From positions 2,216,001-2,280,000 of the forward strand of contig JAQISU010000134.1 in the NCBI GenBank assembly GCA_029339505.1: a stretch of DNA of 64,000 bases. The letters run 5' to 3'. The stretch's first letter is position 1. Every line of letters begins with the position of its first letter. The notes under the pieces are model-generated. The model worked only from the letters and a program-made list of their open reading frames with translations, was not told the DNA's origin and searched no databases. Position numbers and translations under genes: made by a program. Below are positions 13,299-30,163 of this stretch, piece by piece. This stretch comes from Unio delphinus. Its lineage: Eukaryota > Mollusca > Bivalvia > Unionida > Unionidae.

Positions 13299-15936
13299 AA
13301 TTCCGCAGGGACCCCGAGTTGCCGTGTAGTCAATACTCCTCGCTTTTACCTATCATTGCCATTTCACCTCTCTTCGCGTTGATTCGATTCATAACTGGTC
13401 CAGTTTGTCCTTGTGAGCTAACTGTGGGTGACTGATTCGTACTGGTGTTTTTCCTGGTTCAATCCGGAAATCCTGGCCGCAGTGTATAGCTATAGCATGT
13501 CTTGCGTTGAGACATGACGTTAATACAAAATTCACAAAGCAAACAAACATCATCTGCAGCCCCCTAAACTTCCGTTCCCACAGTTTCATATATTTAATGG
13601 GAACATCAAATGAAACAGACGTAGAATTTAAAGTGAATATTGTCAACACTTTACACTTTAATTTTAAACAATATAGGCAGTTATCTGCTACTAATACATA
13701 TAGAGGAATACCTTTAAACATTGGGCACGAATTTATCATTAAACAGCATATCACATAATCAACATATTGCATAATTGTCTATCTCTTAAAATGATTGTCA
13801 TGTTACGTAGGGGTATCTGTGAAGTTTATATTTTTAACTTAGTTTCAAGACGTTTAGCCATGTCGCTATGAAATTTGCAATTTGACAGTGTATAGAGATG
13901 TCTAGCATTTCTACATTATGTTGTAGATATGAAGCAATATGTCCAACCCAGTCTATTTTCCTGTCACCAGGCCGACCAATCGTAACTCTAACCTCTTAAA
14001 ACTGAGCGCCAAGAGAGGTAGGAGCTAGTACCATTTTATAAGTCTCTGGTATGACCCAGCCGGGGTTCGAACATGGAACATCCCACATCCCAGACGGTCG
14101 CGAGAAGCACTTAAGCTGCTAAAACCGTCGACACGTTGACAGAAAAATTTACATCGGCCCAATTTCAAAACGGTTTCTCAACGTTCTAAAACAACCTCGT
14201 TACTAGGGGGAAAAAGAAATAACATCAATTAAAACGCTGAACACAATATCTGCACAAAATGCTGTACTCTTGTCAATTATAATCATTGGTGAAAATTTAC
14301 ATCAATAAATATAATAATACAAAGTTCTACACACATACTTGGTCATGGGTTTTCTGTTGTCTATATCGTAGCGAAACATTATGTTTCGACATATTTCTAA
14401 GTTGTGAACAAAGGACGGAAACAGGGTTGCAAAAGATAGGTCAAGTACAAGATTTGGATATATAAATTATATCCAGGTAGAATAATGCATGGAGGTTTAG
14501 AAGCAAAGAACTTAAAATAATCTTGCGTATGGATAATGGATCTGATGCTAATAATAATAAATAAAAAATACAAATAATAATAATGATAACACTAATATTA
14601 ATAAATTGCAATTTACTTACGTGTGCTTAAGTGTTTTTCTTTTTTATGTCAACGTAACGTTTACAATGTTAATCATATCAATATTATGTCAGGCGGATTT
14701 ATATTCATGCCTAGTGCAGGTGAATTCTGTTGCAGATATACAGGTCAATTTACTTCCAAAGCTAAAGTTGAGACTTAATTCCTAAGATACCATGCATACT
14801 GTCGCATCTTCTAGCTCATATAATAAATTTCGGAGGATATTCATCCTGTTTCTATGATTTAGAGTATTTTTGAAGATGTTACATACAATAGCAAATATGT
14901 CCTCTAGATTTAGTATATCTGTAAATAATACTTGGGAATCGGGTGCAAGAAAACGATTGTACACTTGAAAACGAGCATCCCTTGCAAATCATTAAACATG
15001 ACTGAACTACATAAATTTGGTAGACAAAACATATCGCATGAACTAAATTATTTAAATGGTCCGACTATAGCATTTACAAAACTAATATTGATTGCATTTC
15101 TCCACATCATGATCCAGAGGACGTTATATATCCAGAAGAAAATATGCTAATTATTAACAATTCTAAATAAAATAGCAGCCCATGATCCTTAGCAAGACAA
15201 CGATGAACTTAATTATGTTTCAAATTATTCGCAAAGCAGGTAAAGTATTTTCGGCAAATGATAATCAACTCTCTCTAATTTATCTGCCATCAGTACAATT
15301 TTATTAGTTGACATTAAATGTGTTACATTCGATATGTCAATTCGAGTTACTTTCTGTGCAAGGCAATCACCACAAACCTGGAGCGACAAACAAAATAGAA
15401 ACGAAAGTGTGTACCTGCGACACAAAAATAATACATTAATAACCGAATCAAAGCAACGCGTCTGCAAGAAGAAAAATCACTTTGCGTGATTATTCCAAAG
15501 TATCATTTCTCATCAAATATGAAAAGATTGTATCTTCCAACTTATATGTATATGTACATTAAAAAGTACAAACTGTTATGTAGTAAAGATGCATTGTGAT
15601 TAAATAAATTAAAGAAAAACACCATAACGAATGTTAATAATACTAGCTGATCTTGATTTAATTTAATTATTTTTTTTCCGTATCTTGTTCATCAGCGCCA
15701 CGTGTTTCTCTGCAGTGCACGATAATAATCAATTTCTGTGATTTTCTCATGCTATGATTATAAGACTTGACTTACTAACTCTGCCTTTTAAGAAGATCGT
15801 ATTTCATTTCGTGTTCTTGTGCTTCAAAGCGTTTCGATTTTATCACGTTGAGCGTTTTCATGAATTGCAATTATAAGTTCAATTAAAAACATCATTTGTA
15901 AGTAGAATGCTGTTGAAAAATATTTTTTCAGCGCTG

Positions 15937-16053
<117 letters not shown>

Positions 16054-18932
16054 TAAATCAATACTAGACTGTTTCCATGTGTTATATCTAAATTTAGATA
16101 TCTAACATACAATCACTCATCGTCTTAAAGTTCAAGGTAAAATCATGCAACATACTGGTTACTAGCTTGAGTCCAAACCAACCTCATTTAATTCTTGCAA
16201 AAGAAAAACCACTTGTGTTATAATGACACAAGAGCTATGTATTTGAATTTGGACAAATACTAAATAGTCGCAATACGAGTTTATGTTTTGATGCATTAAA
16301 AAGGTCTAACAAATGCATTGTTTCAAAACGTTTGATCTAAACTGATTCCTTTTCTCTTATTAATACTTGTAAAGAAGGACATCGGCAGATAAAAAATGTA
16401 AATTAATAAGGATTGCAGATACTTTCCATTACGACAAAAGCCAATGTTTCGTAGTTCTAAAAAAAGTAAATTGACTAAATTAATTATTCTTGAATGTTAT
16501 CTCACAATAAGAAAAAGTACTTTATTAAAAACAACTAAACGAATCATAATTCAATTTTGTAATAAATGTAGCGCGTCAATGGGAAAATGGCTATATAACA
16601 GTCTGAATCTTTTTAGAAGGCGAAAATCATTTTGCCTGCCCAAAACCCCATCTTAAAACTGGGATAAGAAAAATGTTGGAAACACTTGACACACGAAAAC
16701 AGATATATTATTTGGCAACCATGGATACACCACTTTACTTTCGATCACGCGACGGTACGGAAAGTAAGTAGATGGAGGATGGTCGATGTCAGTCACTGAA
16801 GAACTCTTCGTTAAAGTGTTTAAAGTAATAAAACGAAAGCTCTTTAACTAACTTAACAGAATATGCAACATGATCCTCTTCAGAGGCGCTTTATTTATCA
16901 TGAGAAGCTGGCCGGTATCGTGTATCGTCGAGACAGAAGTTACAATGTCGGACAGACACAGAACAAGAAGTTTTATAAATAAGTGACAGTTAGTATAATG
17001 AACTTATGCTTTTTGTTATTTTATTTTATTTCATTAAAAGATGTGTTTGTTACTTGAATAGTTTATACCTTTCAATCTACTTATATATACAAGGGAGAAA
17101 ACAAACGACTTGATGCTGATTATTTTAATGAATTATCTTTTGGATGAATCCATATGACAAACACAATGTTTTATTTGTTCTTGAAGACGCGTTGTTACTT
17201 TGCTTTTCATCAAATATTTCATTGTTTATTGTAGCAGGTACTTTTTTGTTTTCTATTTTTGTTTCTTTCTTTTGCTACTCGAAGATTCGTTTTAATGATT
17301 TCTTTGAATAGAAACAACGCGTATGAACTCGAATTGATATATAGACTACATCATACTTATTGTCTACTGATGAAATTATATCGACTATTGAAAAATGAGA
17401 AAGATATGTTTATTATTTGCAGAGGATATCTTAATTGTTTTGGAAATAATTTGAATCATAATTGATTTAGTTAATTATTTTACTTGATACTAGGGTGATT
17501 GATGAGCTGAGATTATAATTTAGAGTAATTTGAATCATGCATTATTAGCATACTTTTCTTCTAGTGATACGTCATCATCTGGATTATGATGTGGAGAAAT
17601 GCAATAAGTATCAGCCGAGACATTTTGTAAACACAAACGACTGACGATTAAAATGTATTAGTTATATGTAATCTTTATAGTCTTCCAAATAACTCTCGTC
17701 CGACGTATTGTAAGAGATAGTCTTTAGCAAGATTGCACATTTCGACAGACACGTTTTGCTTACAGTGGGAATGAAATTTGCATTTAAAAGACCCTTATTA
17801 TTGTCCTCAAACCGTGTCTTAAATCTTTATTTCAATGCAGATTGTATTAGATGTATTAGAAGTACTCATTCCATATCTTAACACCAGTCTTAGTGAATTC
17901 AATTAAGTTATCTTAGAGTTATTATTTGAGATAATATTTTTACTTAAAATAGTCACTGGAATTACAGAGTGCTCAATAATACCTTCGAATTAAATCATTC
18001 AAAAACATTTTGCATTAGCTAATGTTGATTCATCAAGGCTGTTAGAAATGTTTAAAGAAATTCGTACCTTTGACGCGTTTCGCAAATTTTCTTTTGCGAC
18101 CCAATCCATCAGCATATCATGCTATTGGTACATTAGCAAGGTTTGAATTCATTCAGAATATTCTATACTTGAAAACTATTTTTGATTTAATTCACAATCC
18201 TTGAAGTTCTTTTAAATTTAAACAAAGTGTTTGTTAAATTTCCTAAACGTATTTTTTTTCGCTCTTTTACTATACTTACTTATGACTATTGAGTCCCAAG
18301 ACAAAATGCGGGAAACTCGTCCAAGGCACGAATTTCTTTAAATATTTAAGAAAACAGCAATGTGTCTAGGACACTTAGATTCATTTTACATGGCATCAAC
18401 ATGTTCATCAACGCGTAAGAATAACGTATAATACTGATTGGCACATTTCACATTAATGAAAGATTAAAAATTGATTGCTAATATGAAATGAAGAATTCTG
18501 TTCATTGTAAATATATACTTATTTTCGATGAAGTTTAGTCTTGCGCAGTCAAGCAAAATGACGTTATCTTTCTGTTATTAAATCTTCTGGACATCCCTAT
18601 TACTTTCTTGCTATGTTTTAGAGCCAAATCTGAAGTTGTTATATCCAAATAATTCTGCATTTTCTGGCTTTAGTAAAAGAAGAAAGATAGAGAAAACAAA
18701 GGTGAGAATAAACCTGGTACTCACCCAAATGAAACAGGGAACGTTGGAACACATGATCAAAGATGTGTATAGCGTTCTAAGGTAGAAATAAGACGTGAAA
18801 ACCGTCAAAACTGGAAGGAAATCTTTCATCGGAAGTAAAATTAAAACAGTCTTATTCTGTCAAAATTAAGACTGCATCAAACGTTTAACACATCCTATTA
18901 ACCGTATACTCTCTATCTCTATATACAGTGAA

Positions 18933-18937
<5 letters not shown>

Positions 18938-19000
<63 letters not shown>
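18938..19000. repeat. (TA)n microsatellite
   Basis: Lies just after the sequence that corresponds to the Polinton-like insertion point in copy 3. Copy 2 has a longer run (27076-27158). Copy 3 has only four TA units (59368-59377). Confidence 0.95.
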
Positions 19001-19006
<6 letters not shown>

Positions 19007-19894
19007 ATTTGGAAATGAAATCAACATAACATTGAAATACTAATTGGTTCATTTTAATTCATTTTAATTCATTTTAATGCATTTTCTGTAACCTTCCCTC
19101 CAATGTCATTTGTTTTTCTTATCTATTTCTTATCTGAAGAATTCGGTCCATATATGGCATATTCAAATTCTTTCCTACTAACTAGTATATAACTTTTTCC
19201 TTCACAGTCATCTAATCTCTATATCACGAAGGCATCAGCTTCCTATAAAATACCTGATCCCAAAATAGACATGTTTCCATGGACTGTAGCTAAACGTGAA
19301 GATGTTTCATCCAATCGCGTCATATCTTCCCGCCCTAGGTAAAATGATGAAGCAATCAACTGGGGACCGGTTCGAATTCAAATTAAACTGATTCATGTCT
19401 TCCAAAAGAGTAAGCACCTGTGTTATTTGACACAAAAGCCGTTTATGTCAATTTAATCAACGTCCCAGTATTGGTTTTATGATTTTTAATTTATTTCATA
19501 CATTTAATTTATCCACGAAATACCATTCGAGAGTAACAGTTTCTAGAGCTATTACAGGTGATATATCAGAGTTTCGGGTGCCAAACATTACTAAGCTGGG
19601 CAAAAAAAAATACAAATCAAAATCAAATTCAAGATAAGTAAGGATCCTTGAACAAATTTAATTGCTACATAGAGTCGCTGTAGAAAATAATTAATCTTTT
19701 AACGTGATTCTACGCAGGGAATAATTCGCAAGCACAGTTTAACAATATTTCCTCTTTTCATCGGGCATAACAGGGAATGAAAACAAAACATCTTTGGACG
19801 CCGAGTAATAAATTTAGATTGGTCCATCCATATTTCAGGTTAACTATTGAAACTGACTTGCATTTTATTGATTAAGTACTATAAATGCAAATGT

Positions 19895-20268
<374 letters not shown>

Positions 20269-21874
20269 AATCCATCCATACATAATTATGATTCTTAGTT
20301 CGTTAAGAAAACACCTTTCTTTAAAATCGTGCATAATATTTTTGGTTTGAGTTGCATGGCAAAATCTAAATTTCAGTTTCAATTTGGATTTAAATCAACT
20401 GACACCAAAAATATGTGTATAAAATCATGTCAGCTTCTTCATAGATTGTGCTTATAGTTCTAAACAGATGCACTCAACAGACAATCTACCTCTCCATTTT
20501 CGTAACCTTATCATTATTAATGTAACAAAGATTTTTTCGGGAGAAGCCTGCAATCCCACTCGAAAAACTAAGTATATCTGTATCTAGTAACATTAAATGA
20601 AAACCAAAATATATGTGAAAACTTTTAATTACTCTATTCTTAAATTCGAAAGACAATATATAATTGTTTACATGTTTTGTATAGTATGCACCCAAACGTA
20701 ACACTGAAATGTGTTATCGGTCAGACAGATAATTTAATCAACAAGTAAGAAATAGCACTCCTTTTCACTTTATTCAAATATTTTGGAATGCATTCCTCTA
20801 CATGATCAATAATGTTGAATGATTCAGTCTTAAAGCACCACAAAACATGCACATCCTACCTGGTGAAACTAATATCGTTCAATATTTCACTTTACCTGTT
20901 ATGCAGAAAAGCATTCCGTTTTTATATCGTACATATTTCTAAAATACCTGATTTTATATGGGCTTGGCTTAGATCTAAATTTGTTGATCTTATACCCAAT
21001 CATAACTCTTTACCTGACGTAGATTTGAGCCACAAGATCCATTTCAACAATTGGCATCCGAATAAACCTAACTGGATTATTACTATAAAGCAGGTTATAG
21101 TGCTATTTCACACCAGAGATGTGTACATAAATTTGAAACTCTTGTGCCGCATTTTAACCATTAAACACAGATTTTTCGAAAACATTCCTTGAACTCTATT
21201 TGCCTATCACCAATTCACAATACTAGTGGAAGATAACGATAAGTATAAAAACAAACTGTCTGGATTAAATTAATGAACCGCAGCTTCTCCAACTATACAA
21301 TCAAAATAGTTACATGATGGTGAAGGTGATAAACAATGATATGGGAATCCATAAAATAACAAAATAACACTTACATGGGACACAATGCAACGGGTTCCAA
21401 AACTCATTGAAAGATAGCATTACTGAATCGTGGATGGACGGTTAAAGCAATTGTAATGTATGACAAAAGAATCAATCAGCAGATGGTAGAGTTTTCCAAT
21501 TACACTTTATCTTATCTTGAAACGGTCAAGTATATCAATTGTCAGTTCTATGACAAACAATATAAAGACAATAAGAACCTCTTCGTGCTCATATTGAATA
21601 CAGTATATTTATACTGACAAACCGATATCAATATACATAGTGGATGGCATAATTTCTTGCATTTAATTTTATGTAAACGTAAACAACGATGTCGTCAGTC
21701 CTTTAACTGTTATAAATAACATGACACTGGTAACGCCTTGTATCTAAGTTAAAATAACCTTACTCGGGAGCTACCAAGTACCAAAGAGTTCACATATACT
21801 CCTATTGTACAGTTTATCTTTAAATGAATGATAGTTTTAAAATAACTCTGTCTGTCTGTCTGTCTGTCTGTCTG

Positions 21875-21876
<2 letters not shown>

Positions 21877-21926
<50 letters not shown>
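21877..21926. repeat. (CT)n microsatellite with SINE-like head
   Basis: CT run preceded by (CTGT)n and followed by GGGACCCCGAGTTGCCGTGT at 21942, as in copy 1. Confidence 0.9.
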
Positions 21927-21927
<1 letters not shown>

Positions 21928-24900
21928 TATTAATTCCGCAGGGACCCCGAGTTGCCGTGTGGTCAATACTCCTCGCTTTTACCTATCATTGCCATTTCAC
22001 CTCTCTTCGCGTTGATTCGATTCATAACTGGTCCAGTTTGTCCTTGTGAGCTAACTGTGGGTGACTGATTCGTACTGGTGTTTTTCCTGGTTCAATCCAG
22101 AAATCCTGGCCGCAGTGTATAGCTATAGCATGTCTTGCGTTGAGACATGACGTTAATACCAAATTCAGAAAGCAAACAAACATCATCTGCAGCCCCCTAA
22201 ACTTCCGTTCCCACAGTTTCATATATTTAATGGGAACATCAAATGAAACAGACGTAGAATTTAAAGTGAATATTGTCAACACTTTACACTTTAATTTTAA
22301 ACAATATGGACAGTTGTCTGCTACTAATACATATAGAGGAATACCTTTAAACATTGGGCAAGAATGTATCATTAAACAGCATATCACATAATCAACATAT
22401 TGCATAATTGTCTATCTCTTAAAATGATTGTCATGTTACGTAGGGGTATCTGTGAAGTTTATATTTTTAACTTAGTTTCAAGACGTTTAGCCATGTCGCT
22501 ATGAAATTTGCAATTTGACAGTGTATAGAGATGTCTAGCATTTCTACATTATGTTGTAGATATGAAGCAATATGTCCAACCCAGTCTATTTTCCTGTCAC
22601 CAGGCCGACCAATCGTAACTCTTATCTTTTAAAACTGAGCGCCAAGAGAGGAAGGAGCTAGTACCATTTTATAAGTCTCTGGTATGACTCATCAGGGGTT
22701 CGAACATACAACATCCCACATCCCAGACGGTCGCAAGAAGCACTTAAGCCGCTAAAACCGTCGACACATTGACAGAAACAATTACATCGGCCAGGTTTCA
22801 AAACGGTTTCTTAACGTTCTAAAACAACCCCTTTACTACAGGAAAAATGAAATAACATCAGTAAAAACGCTGAACACTATCTGCACAAAATGCTGTACTC
22901 TTATCAATTACAATCATTGGTGAAAATTTACATCAAGAAATATAAGAATGCAAAGTTCTACACACACATACTTGGACATGGGATTTCTGTTGTCTATATC
23001 GTAGCCAAACAGTATATTTCGACATATTTCTAAGATGTGAACAAAGGACGGAAACAGCGTTGCAAGAGATTAGTCAGGTACAAAATTTAGAATATAAATT
23101 CTATTCAGGTAGAGTACTGCAAGGAGGGTTAGAAGCAAAGAACTTAAAATAATCTTGCGTATGGATAATGGATCTGATACTAATAATAATAAATAAAAAA
23201 TAAAAATAATAATAATGACAATACTAATATTAATAAATTGCACTTTACTTACGTGTACTGAAGGGTTTTCCTTTTTTATATGTCAACGTAACCTTTACAA
23301 TGTTAATCATGCCAATATTATGTCAGGCGTATTTATATTCATGCCTAGTGCAGGTGAATTCTGCTGCAGACATACAGGTCAATTTACTTCCAAAGCTAAA
23401 GTGGAAACTTAATTTCTAAGATGCCATGCATACTGGCGCATCTACTAGCTCATATAATTAATTTCGGAGGAGATTCATCCTGTTTCTATGATTTAGAGTT
23501 ACGTCCTGTAGACTTAGTATATCTGTAAATAATACTGGGGAATAGGGTGGAGGAAAACGAGTGTACTCTTGAAAACGAGTATCCCTTGCTAATCATTAAA
23601 CATGACTGAACTACATAAATTTGGTTGACCAAAGGTATCACATTAACTAAATCATTTACATGGTCCGACTAATGCATTTACAAAACTAATATTGATTGCA
23701 TTTCTCCACATCATGATCCAGAGGACGTTATATGTCCAGAAAAAAATATGCTAATTATTAACGATTCTAACTAAAATAGCAGCCCATGATCCTTAGCAAG
23801 ACAACGATGGACTTAATTATGTTTAAAATTATTCCCAAAGCAGGTAAAGTATTCTCGGCAAATGATAATCAACTCTTTCTATTTTATCTATCATCAGTAT
23901 AGTTTTATTGGTTGACATTAAATGTGTTAGATTCGATATATCTATTGGAGTTCATACCCGTTACTTTCTGTGCAAGGAAATCACCACAAACCTGGAGTGA
24001 CAAACAAAAGTGTGTACCTGCGACACAAACAAATACATAAATAACCGAATCGAAGCAACGCGTCTGCAAGAAGAAAATTCACTTTGCGTGATTATTCCAA
24101 AGTATCATTTCTGATCAATAATGAAAAGAGTGTATCTTCCAGCTTATATGTATATGTACATTAAAAAGTACATATATATATATATAGAGAGAGAGAGTAA
24201 ATCAATACTAGACTGTTTCCATGTCTTATATCTAAATTTAGATATCTAGCATACAATCACTCATCGTCTCAAAGTTCAAGGTAAACTCATGCAACACATT
24301 GGTTACTAGCTTGAGTCCAAACCAACCTCATTTAATTCTTGCAAAATAAAAACCACTTGTGTTATAATGACACAAGAGCTATGCATTTGAATTTGGACAA
24401 ATACTAAATAGTCGCAATACGAGTTTATGTTTTGATGCATTAAAAAGGTCTAACAAATGCATTGTTTCAAAACGTTTTGATCTAAACTGATTCCTTTTCT
24501 TTTATTAATACTTGTAAAGACGGACATCGGCAGATAAATAATGATAATTAAAAAGGATTGCAGCTACTTTTCATTACGACAAAGCCAATGTTTCTCAGTT
24601 CTAAAAAAAAGTATATTGACTAAATTAATTATTCTTGAATGTTATCTCACAATAAGAAAAAGTACTTTATTAAAAACAACTAAACGACTCATAATTCAAT
24701 TTTGTAATAAATGTAGAGCGTCAATGGGAAAATGGCTATATAACAGTCTGAATCTTGTTAGAAGGTGAAAATCATTTTGCCTGCCCAAAAACCCCATCTT
24801 AAAACTGTGATAAGAAAAATGTTGGAAACACTTGACACACGAAAATAGATATATTATTAGGCAACCATGGATACACCACTTTACTTTCGATCACGCGACG

Positions 24901-27073
24901 GTACGGAAAGTAAGTAGATGGAGGATGGTCGATGTCAGTCACTGAAGAACTCTTCGTTAAAGTGTTTAAAGTAATAAAACGAAAGCTCTTTAACTAACTT
25001 AACAGAATATGCAACATGATCCTCTTCAGAGGCGCTTTATTTATCACGAGAAGCTGGCCGGTATCGTGTATCGTCGAGACAGAAGTTACAATGTCGGACA
25101 GACACAGAACAAGAAGTTTTATAAATAAGTGACAGTTAGTATAATGAACTTATGCTTTTTGTTATTTTATTTTATGTCATAAAAAGATGTGTTTGTTACT
25201 TGAATAGTTTATACCTTTCAATCTACTTATATATATACAAGCGAGAAAACAAAACGACTTGATGCTGATTATTTTGATGAATTATCTTTTGGATTAATCC
25301 ATATCACAAACACAATGTTTTATTTCTTCTTGTTACTTTGCTTTTCATCAAATATTTCTTTGTTCCGTTTATTGTAGCAGGTTCTTTTTTGTTTTGTATT
25401 TTTTGTTTCTTTCTTTTGCTATTCAAAGATTTGTTTTAATGATTTCTTTGAATAGAAACAACGCGTATGAACTCGAATTGATATATAGACTACATCATAC
25501 TTATTGTTTACTGATGAAACTATATCGACTATTGAAAAATGAGAAAGATATGTTTATTATTTGCAGAGGATATCTTAATTGTTTTGGAAATAATTTGAAT
25601 CATAATTGGTTTAGTTAATTATTTTACTTGATACTAGGGTGATTGATGAGCTGAGATTATAATTTAGAGTAATTTGAATCATGCATTATTAGCATACTGT
25701 TCTTCTAGTGATACGACATCATCTGGATTATGATGTAGAGAAATGCAATAAGTATCAGCCGAGACATTTTTTAAACACAAACGACTGACGATTAAAATGT
25801 ATTAGTTACATGTAATCTTTATAGTCTTCCAAATAACTCTCGTCCTACGTATTGTAAGAGATAGTCTTTAGCAAGATTGCACATTTCGACAGACACGTTT
25901 TGCTTACAGTGGGAATGAAATTTGCATTTAAAAGACCCTCATTATTGTCCTCAAACCGTGTCTTAAATCTTTGTTTCAATGCAGATTGTATTAGATATAT
26001 TAGAAGTACTCATTCCATATCTTAACACCAGTCTTAGTGAATTAAATTAAGTTATCTTAGAGTTATTATTTGAGATAATGTGTTTACTTAAAATAGTCAC
26101 TGGAATTACAAAGTGCTCAATAATACTTTCGAATTAAATCATTCAAAAACATTTTGTATTAGCTCATGGTGATTCATCAAGGCTGTTAGAAATATTTAAA
26201 GAAATTCGTATCTTTGATGCGTTTCGCAAATATTCTTTTCGACCCAATCCATTACCATAACATTCTATTGGTACATTGGCAAGGTTTGAATTCATTCAGA
26301 ATATTCTATACTTGAGAACTATTGGGATTTAATTCACAATCCTTGAAGTTCTTTTAAATTTAAACAAAGTTTTTGTTAAATTTCCTAAACGTATTTTTTT
26401 TGCTCTTTTACTATACTTACTTATGACTATTGAGTCCCAAGACAAAATGCGGGAAACTCGTCCAAGGCACGAATTTCTTTAAATATTTAAGAAAACAGCA
26501 ATGTGTCTAGGACACTTAGATTCATTTTACTTGGTATCCACATGTTCATCAACGCGTAAGAATAACGCATAATACTGATTGACACATTTCACATTAATGA
26601 AAGATTAAAAATTAATTGCTAATATGAAATGCAGAATTCTGTTCATTGTAAATATATACTTATTTTCGATGAAGTTTAGTCTTGCGCAGTCAAGCAAAAT
26701 GACGTTATCTTTCTGTAATTAAGTGTTCTGGACTTCCTTATTACTTTGTTGCTATGGTTTAGAGCCAAATTTGAAGTTGTTATATCCAAATGATTCTGCA
26801 TTTTTTGGCTTTAGTAAAAGAAGAAAGATAGAGAAAACAAAGGTGACAATAAACCTGGTACATACCCAAATGCAACAGGGAACGTTGGAACACATGATCA
26901 AAGATATGTATAGCGTTCTAAGGTAGAAATAAGACGTGAAAACCGTCAAAACTGGAAGGAAATCTTTCATCGGAAGTGAAATTAAAATAGTCATATTCTG
27001 TCAAAATTAAGACTGCATCAAACTTTTAACACATCCTATTAACCGTGTACTCTCTATCTCTATATACTTTGAA

Positions 27074-27075
<2 letters not shown>

Positions 27076-27158
<83 letters not shown>
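27076..27158. repeat. (TA)n microsatellite
   Basis: Expanded counterpart of 18938-19000. Confidence 0.95.
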
Positions 27159-27161
<3 letters not shown>

Positions 27162-28040
27162 ATTTCGAAAATTAAATCAACATAACATTGTAATACTAAT
27201 TGGTTCATTTTAATTCATTTTAATGCATTTTCTGTAACCTTCCCTCCAATGTCATTTGTTTTTCTTATCTATTTTATTTCTGAACAATTCAGTCCATATA
27301 TGGCATATTCAAATTCTTTCCTACTACCTAGTATATAACTTTTTCCTTCACAGTCATCTAACCTCTATATCACGAAGGCATCAACTTCCTATAAAATACA
27401 TGATCCCAAAATAGACATGTTTCCATGTACTGTAGCTAAACGTGAAGATGTTTCATCCAATTGCGTCATATCTTACCGCCCTAGGTAAAATGATGTAGCA
27501 ATCAACGGGGGACCGGTTTGATTTGAAATTAAACTGATTTATGTCTTCCAAAAGAGTAAGCACCTGTATTATTTTGACACAACAGCCGTTTATGTCAATT
27601 TAATCAACGTCCCAGTATTGGTTTTATTATTTTGAATTTATTTCATACATTTTAATTTATCCTCGAAATACCATTCGAGAGTAATACTTTCTAGAGCTAT
27701 TAAATGTGATATATCAGTGTTTCTGGTGCCAAACATTACTAAGCTGGGCAAAAACAGATACAAATCAAAATAAAATTCAGGATAAGTAAGGATCCTTGAA
27801 CAAATTTAATTGCTACATAGAGTCGCTGAAGAAAAAAAAATCTTTGAACGTGATTCTACACAGGGAATAATTCGCAAGCACAGTTTAACAATATTTCCTC
27901 TTTTCATCGGGCATAACAGGGAATGCAACCCAAACATCTTCGGAGGCCGAGTAATAAATTTATATTGGTCAATCGATATTTCAGGTTAACCATTGAAACT
28001 GACTTGCATTTTATTGATTAAGTACTATAAATGCTGATGT

Positions 28041-28637
<597 letters not shown>

Positions 28638-29127
28638 CAATGCTAGAAATATAACCCACCCCACGTTCATCGCAAGAATAATAACATTGTCTTAAAATAC
28701 ATAATTATGATTCTTAGTTCGTTAAGAAAACACCTTTCTTTAAAATCGTGCATAATATGTTTGGTTTGAGATGCAAGGCAAAATCTAAATTTCAGTTTCA
28801 ACTTGGATTTAAATCAACTGACACCAAAAATATGTATATAAAATCATGTCATCTTCTTCATATATTGTGCTTCTAGTTCTAAACAGATCCACTCAACACA
28901 TAATCTACCTCTCCATTTTCGGAATCTTATCATTATTAATGTAACAAAGATTTTTTCGGAAGAAGCCTGCAATCCCACTCGAACAACTAAGCATATTTGT
29001 ATCTAGTTACATTAAATGAAAACCAAAATAGATGTTAAAACTTTTAATTACTCTATACTTAAATTCGAAAGACAATATATAATTGTTTACATATTTTGTA
29101 TAGTATGCACCCAAACATAACACTTAA

Positions 29128-29143
29128 AGGCATACAACCTAAG
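29128..29143 (+). repeat. Left terminal inverted repeat of TTAA element
   Basis: AGGCATACAACCTAAG, perfect inverse of 37346-37361. Similarity stops right after this. Confidence 0.85.
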
Positions 29144-29363
29144 ATTTTCGACTTTTTTGTTCTTGCAAATGCATGATATTATGAAAAGTATAGTAGAAAT
29201 AATGAGTAATTACAGGTAATTCAGTTTCAAAAAATGTACATTTGTAAGTTTAATCAAGGAAAATATAACGATTTTCTGTACGGATTGCTAATTAATTATG
29301 CAGAAACGGAATTTACCGATATTCTCCGAAGTCGCAGTGTCAAGTGACGGTCGTCAACAAATA

Positions 29364-30163
29364 ATGGAAGTCGAGGTAAGCCTGTGATTCTCTTTTGATG
29401 TAATTATTGCCTTATTCTTCGTCTGTCCTTCTCCTTAGTTCTTTATAGTCACCCACAATATATGTATTGCTTATAGATTTCTCATTATATATGATAAATT
29501 ACAAGACGTAGGCTAAAAAGTCAATATGACGGAAAATCCTGACAATAAAGGGTTCCTAAGTAGCCATTCTTGAAAGTGCTTACTTCTCGTGTTTGTGCGA
29601 TTCTGTTAAGTTGTAAGATAACCAAACTAAAACTATGATAATTTGTATCTTTGTATATAGAACCGCTATTAAAAGGTCTCGCTAAAGTCGCTCCTTTGGC
29701 TCAGAATAAAGTTGATTTTCTTGGGCAGTTGCATTATCACATCACATTCACGTATCCGATAGTCGATGTGATTTGCGCATTTGTTTGTATATTTACACGT
29801 TGCTTCATTGCATAACACAAAAATTAATATTTTCCCACATAATATTTAAAGGAATTATTTTATTTGGAATTTTTTTTACTGACATTTTTTTAAAAATTTC
29901 TGCAGGATTTCGACCTGGTTGTTTTAGATGAAGTCGTGTTCCTTATTGCACAGAGGTATATTCAAGATGTCCTGGAAGCAGAAGAAGATAATGATTACAA
30001 CCAGGGGAAAAGGCATAATGCTAATTAGGCAGTTTATTTTATGGACTTAACGGATACCTAAGTACTGGCAACAGACATGTCATTCCAAGCTGTTGTGTAT
30101 GGCGTAGAATGGATAAATAATTTTGGCCAGTACCATGGCTTTATGCAAGGAAGACTTGGATGA
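29364..30163 (+). pseudogene. P2X7-C-terminal-like cysteine-rich gene in the TTAA element, broken
   Basis: A short first exon, ATG GAA GTC GAG at 29364-29375, ends at a GTAAGC donor. The next exon starts at 29906 after TTTCTGCAG and begins DFDLVVLDEVVFLIAQRYIQ, then reaches a TAG at 30026-30028. Past the stop, in other frames, the family ending continues: RQFILW, GNRHVIPSCCVWR and YHGFMQGRLG up to TGA at 30161. The same blocks end the pseudogene at 6074-7859 (RQFVR, VRVIIPSCAV, YTGF). The CxCxxC cluster itself was not found here. It is damaged by at least one stop and two frame changes. Role unknown; probably zinc-binding. Confidence 0.55.

Noticed and set aside
13389..13772. 127-codon minus-strand frame, repeated at 22022-22405 and in shorter form at 38866-39048 and 60664-60879
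   Set aside because: It recurs only because the array unit is duplicated. It covers a SINE-like repeat, is truncated by changes in copies 3 and 4, and shows no motif.
17259..17465. Frame with ISLNRNNAYELELIYRLHHTY, found in three array copies
   Set aside because: Conserved as DNA to the same degree as surrounding non-coding sequence; no domain, no start context, 68-74 codons.
20812..21192. 126-codon frame repeated at 37475-37855
   Set aside because: Shared through array duplication. The second copy has frame-changing differences at its start; composition is ordinary AT-rich sequence.
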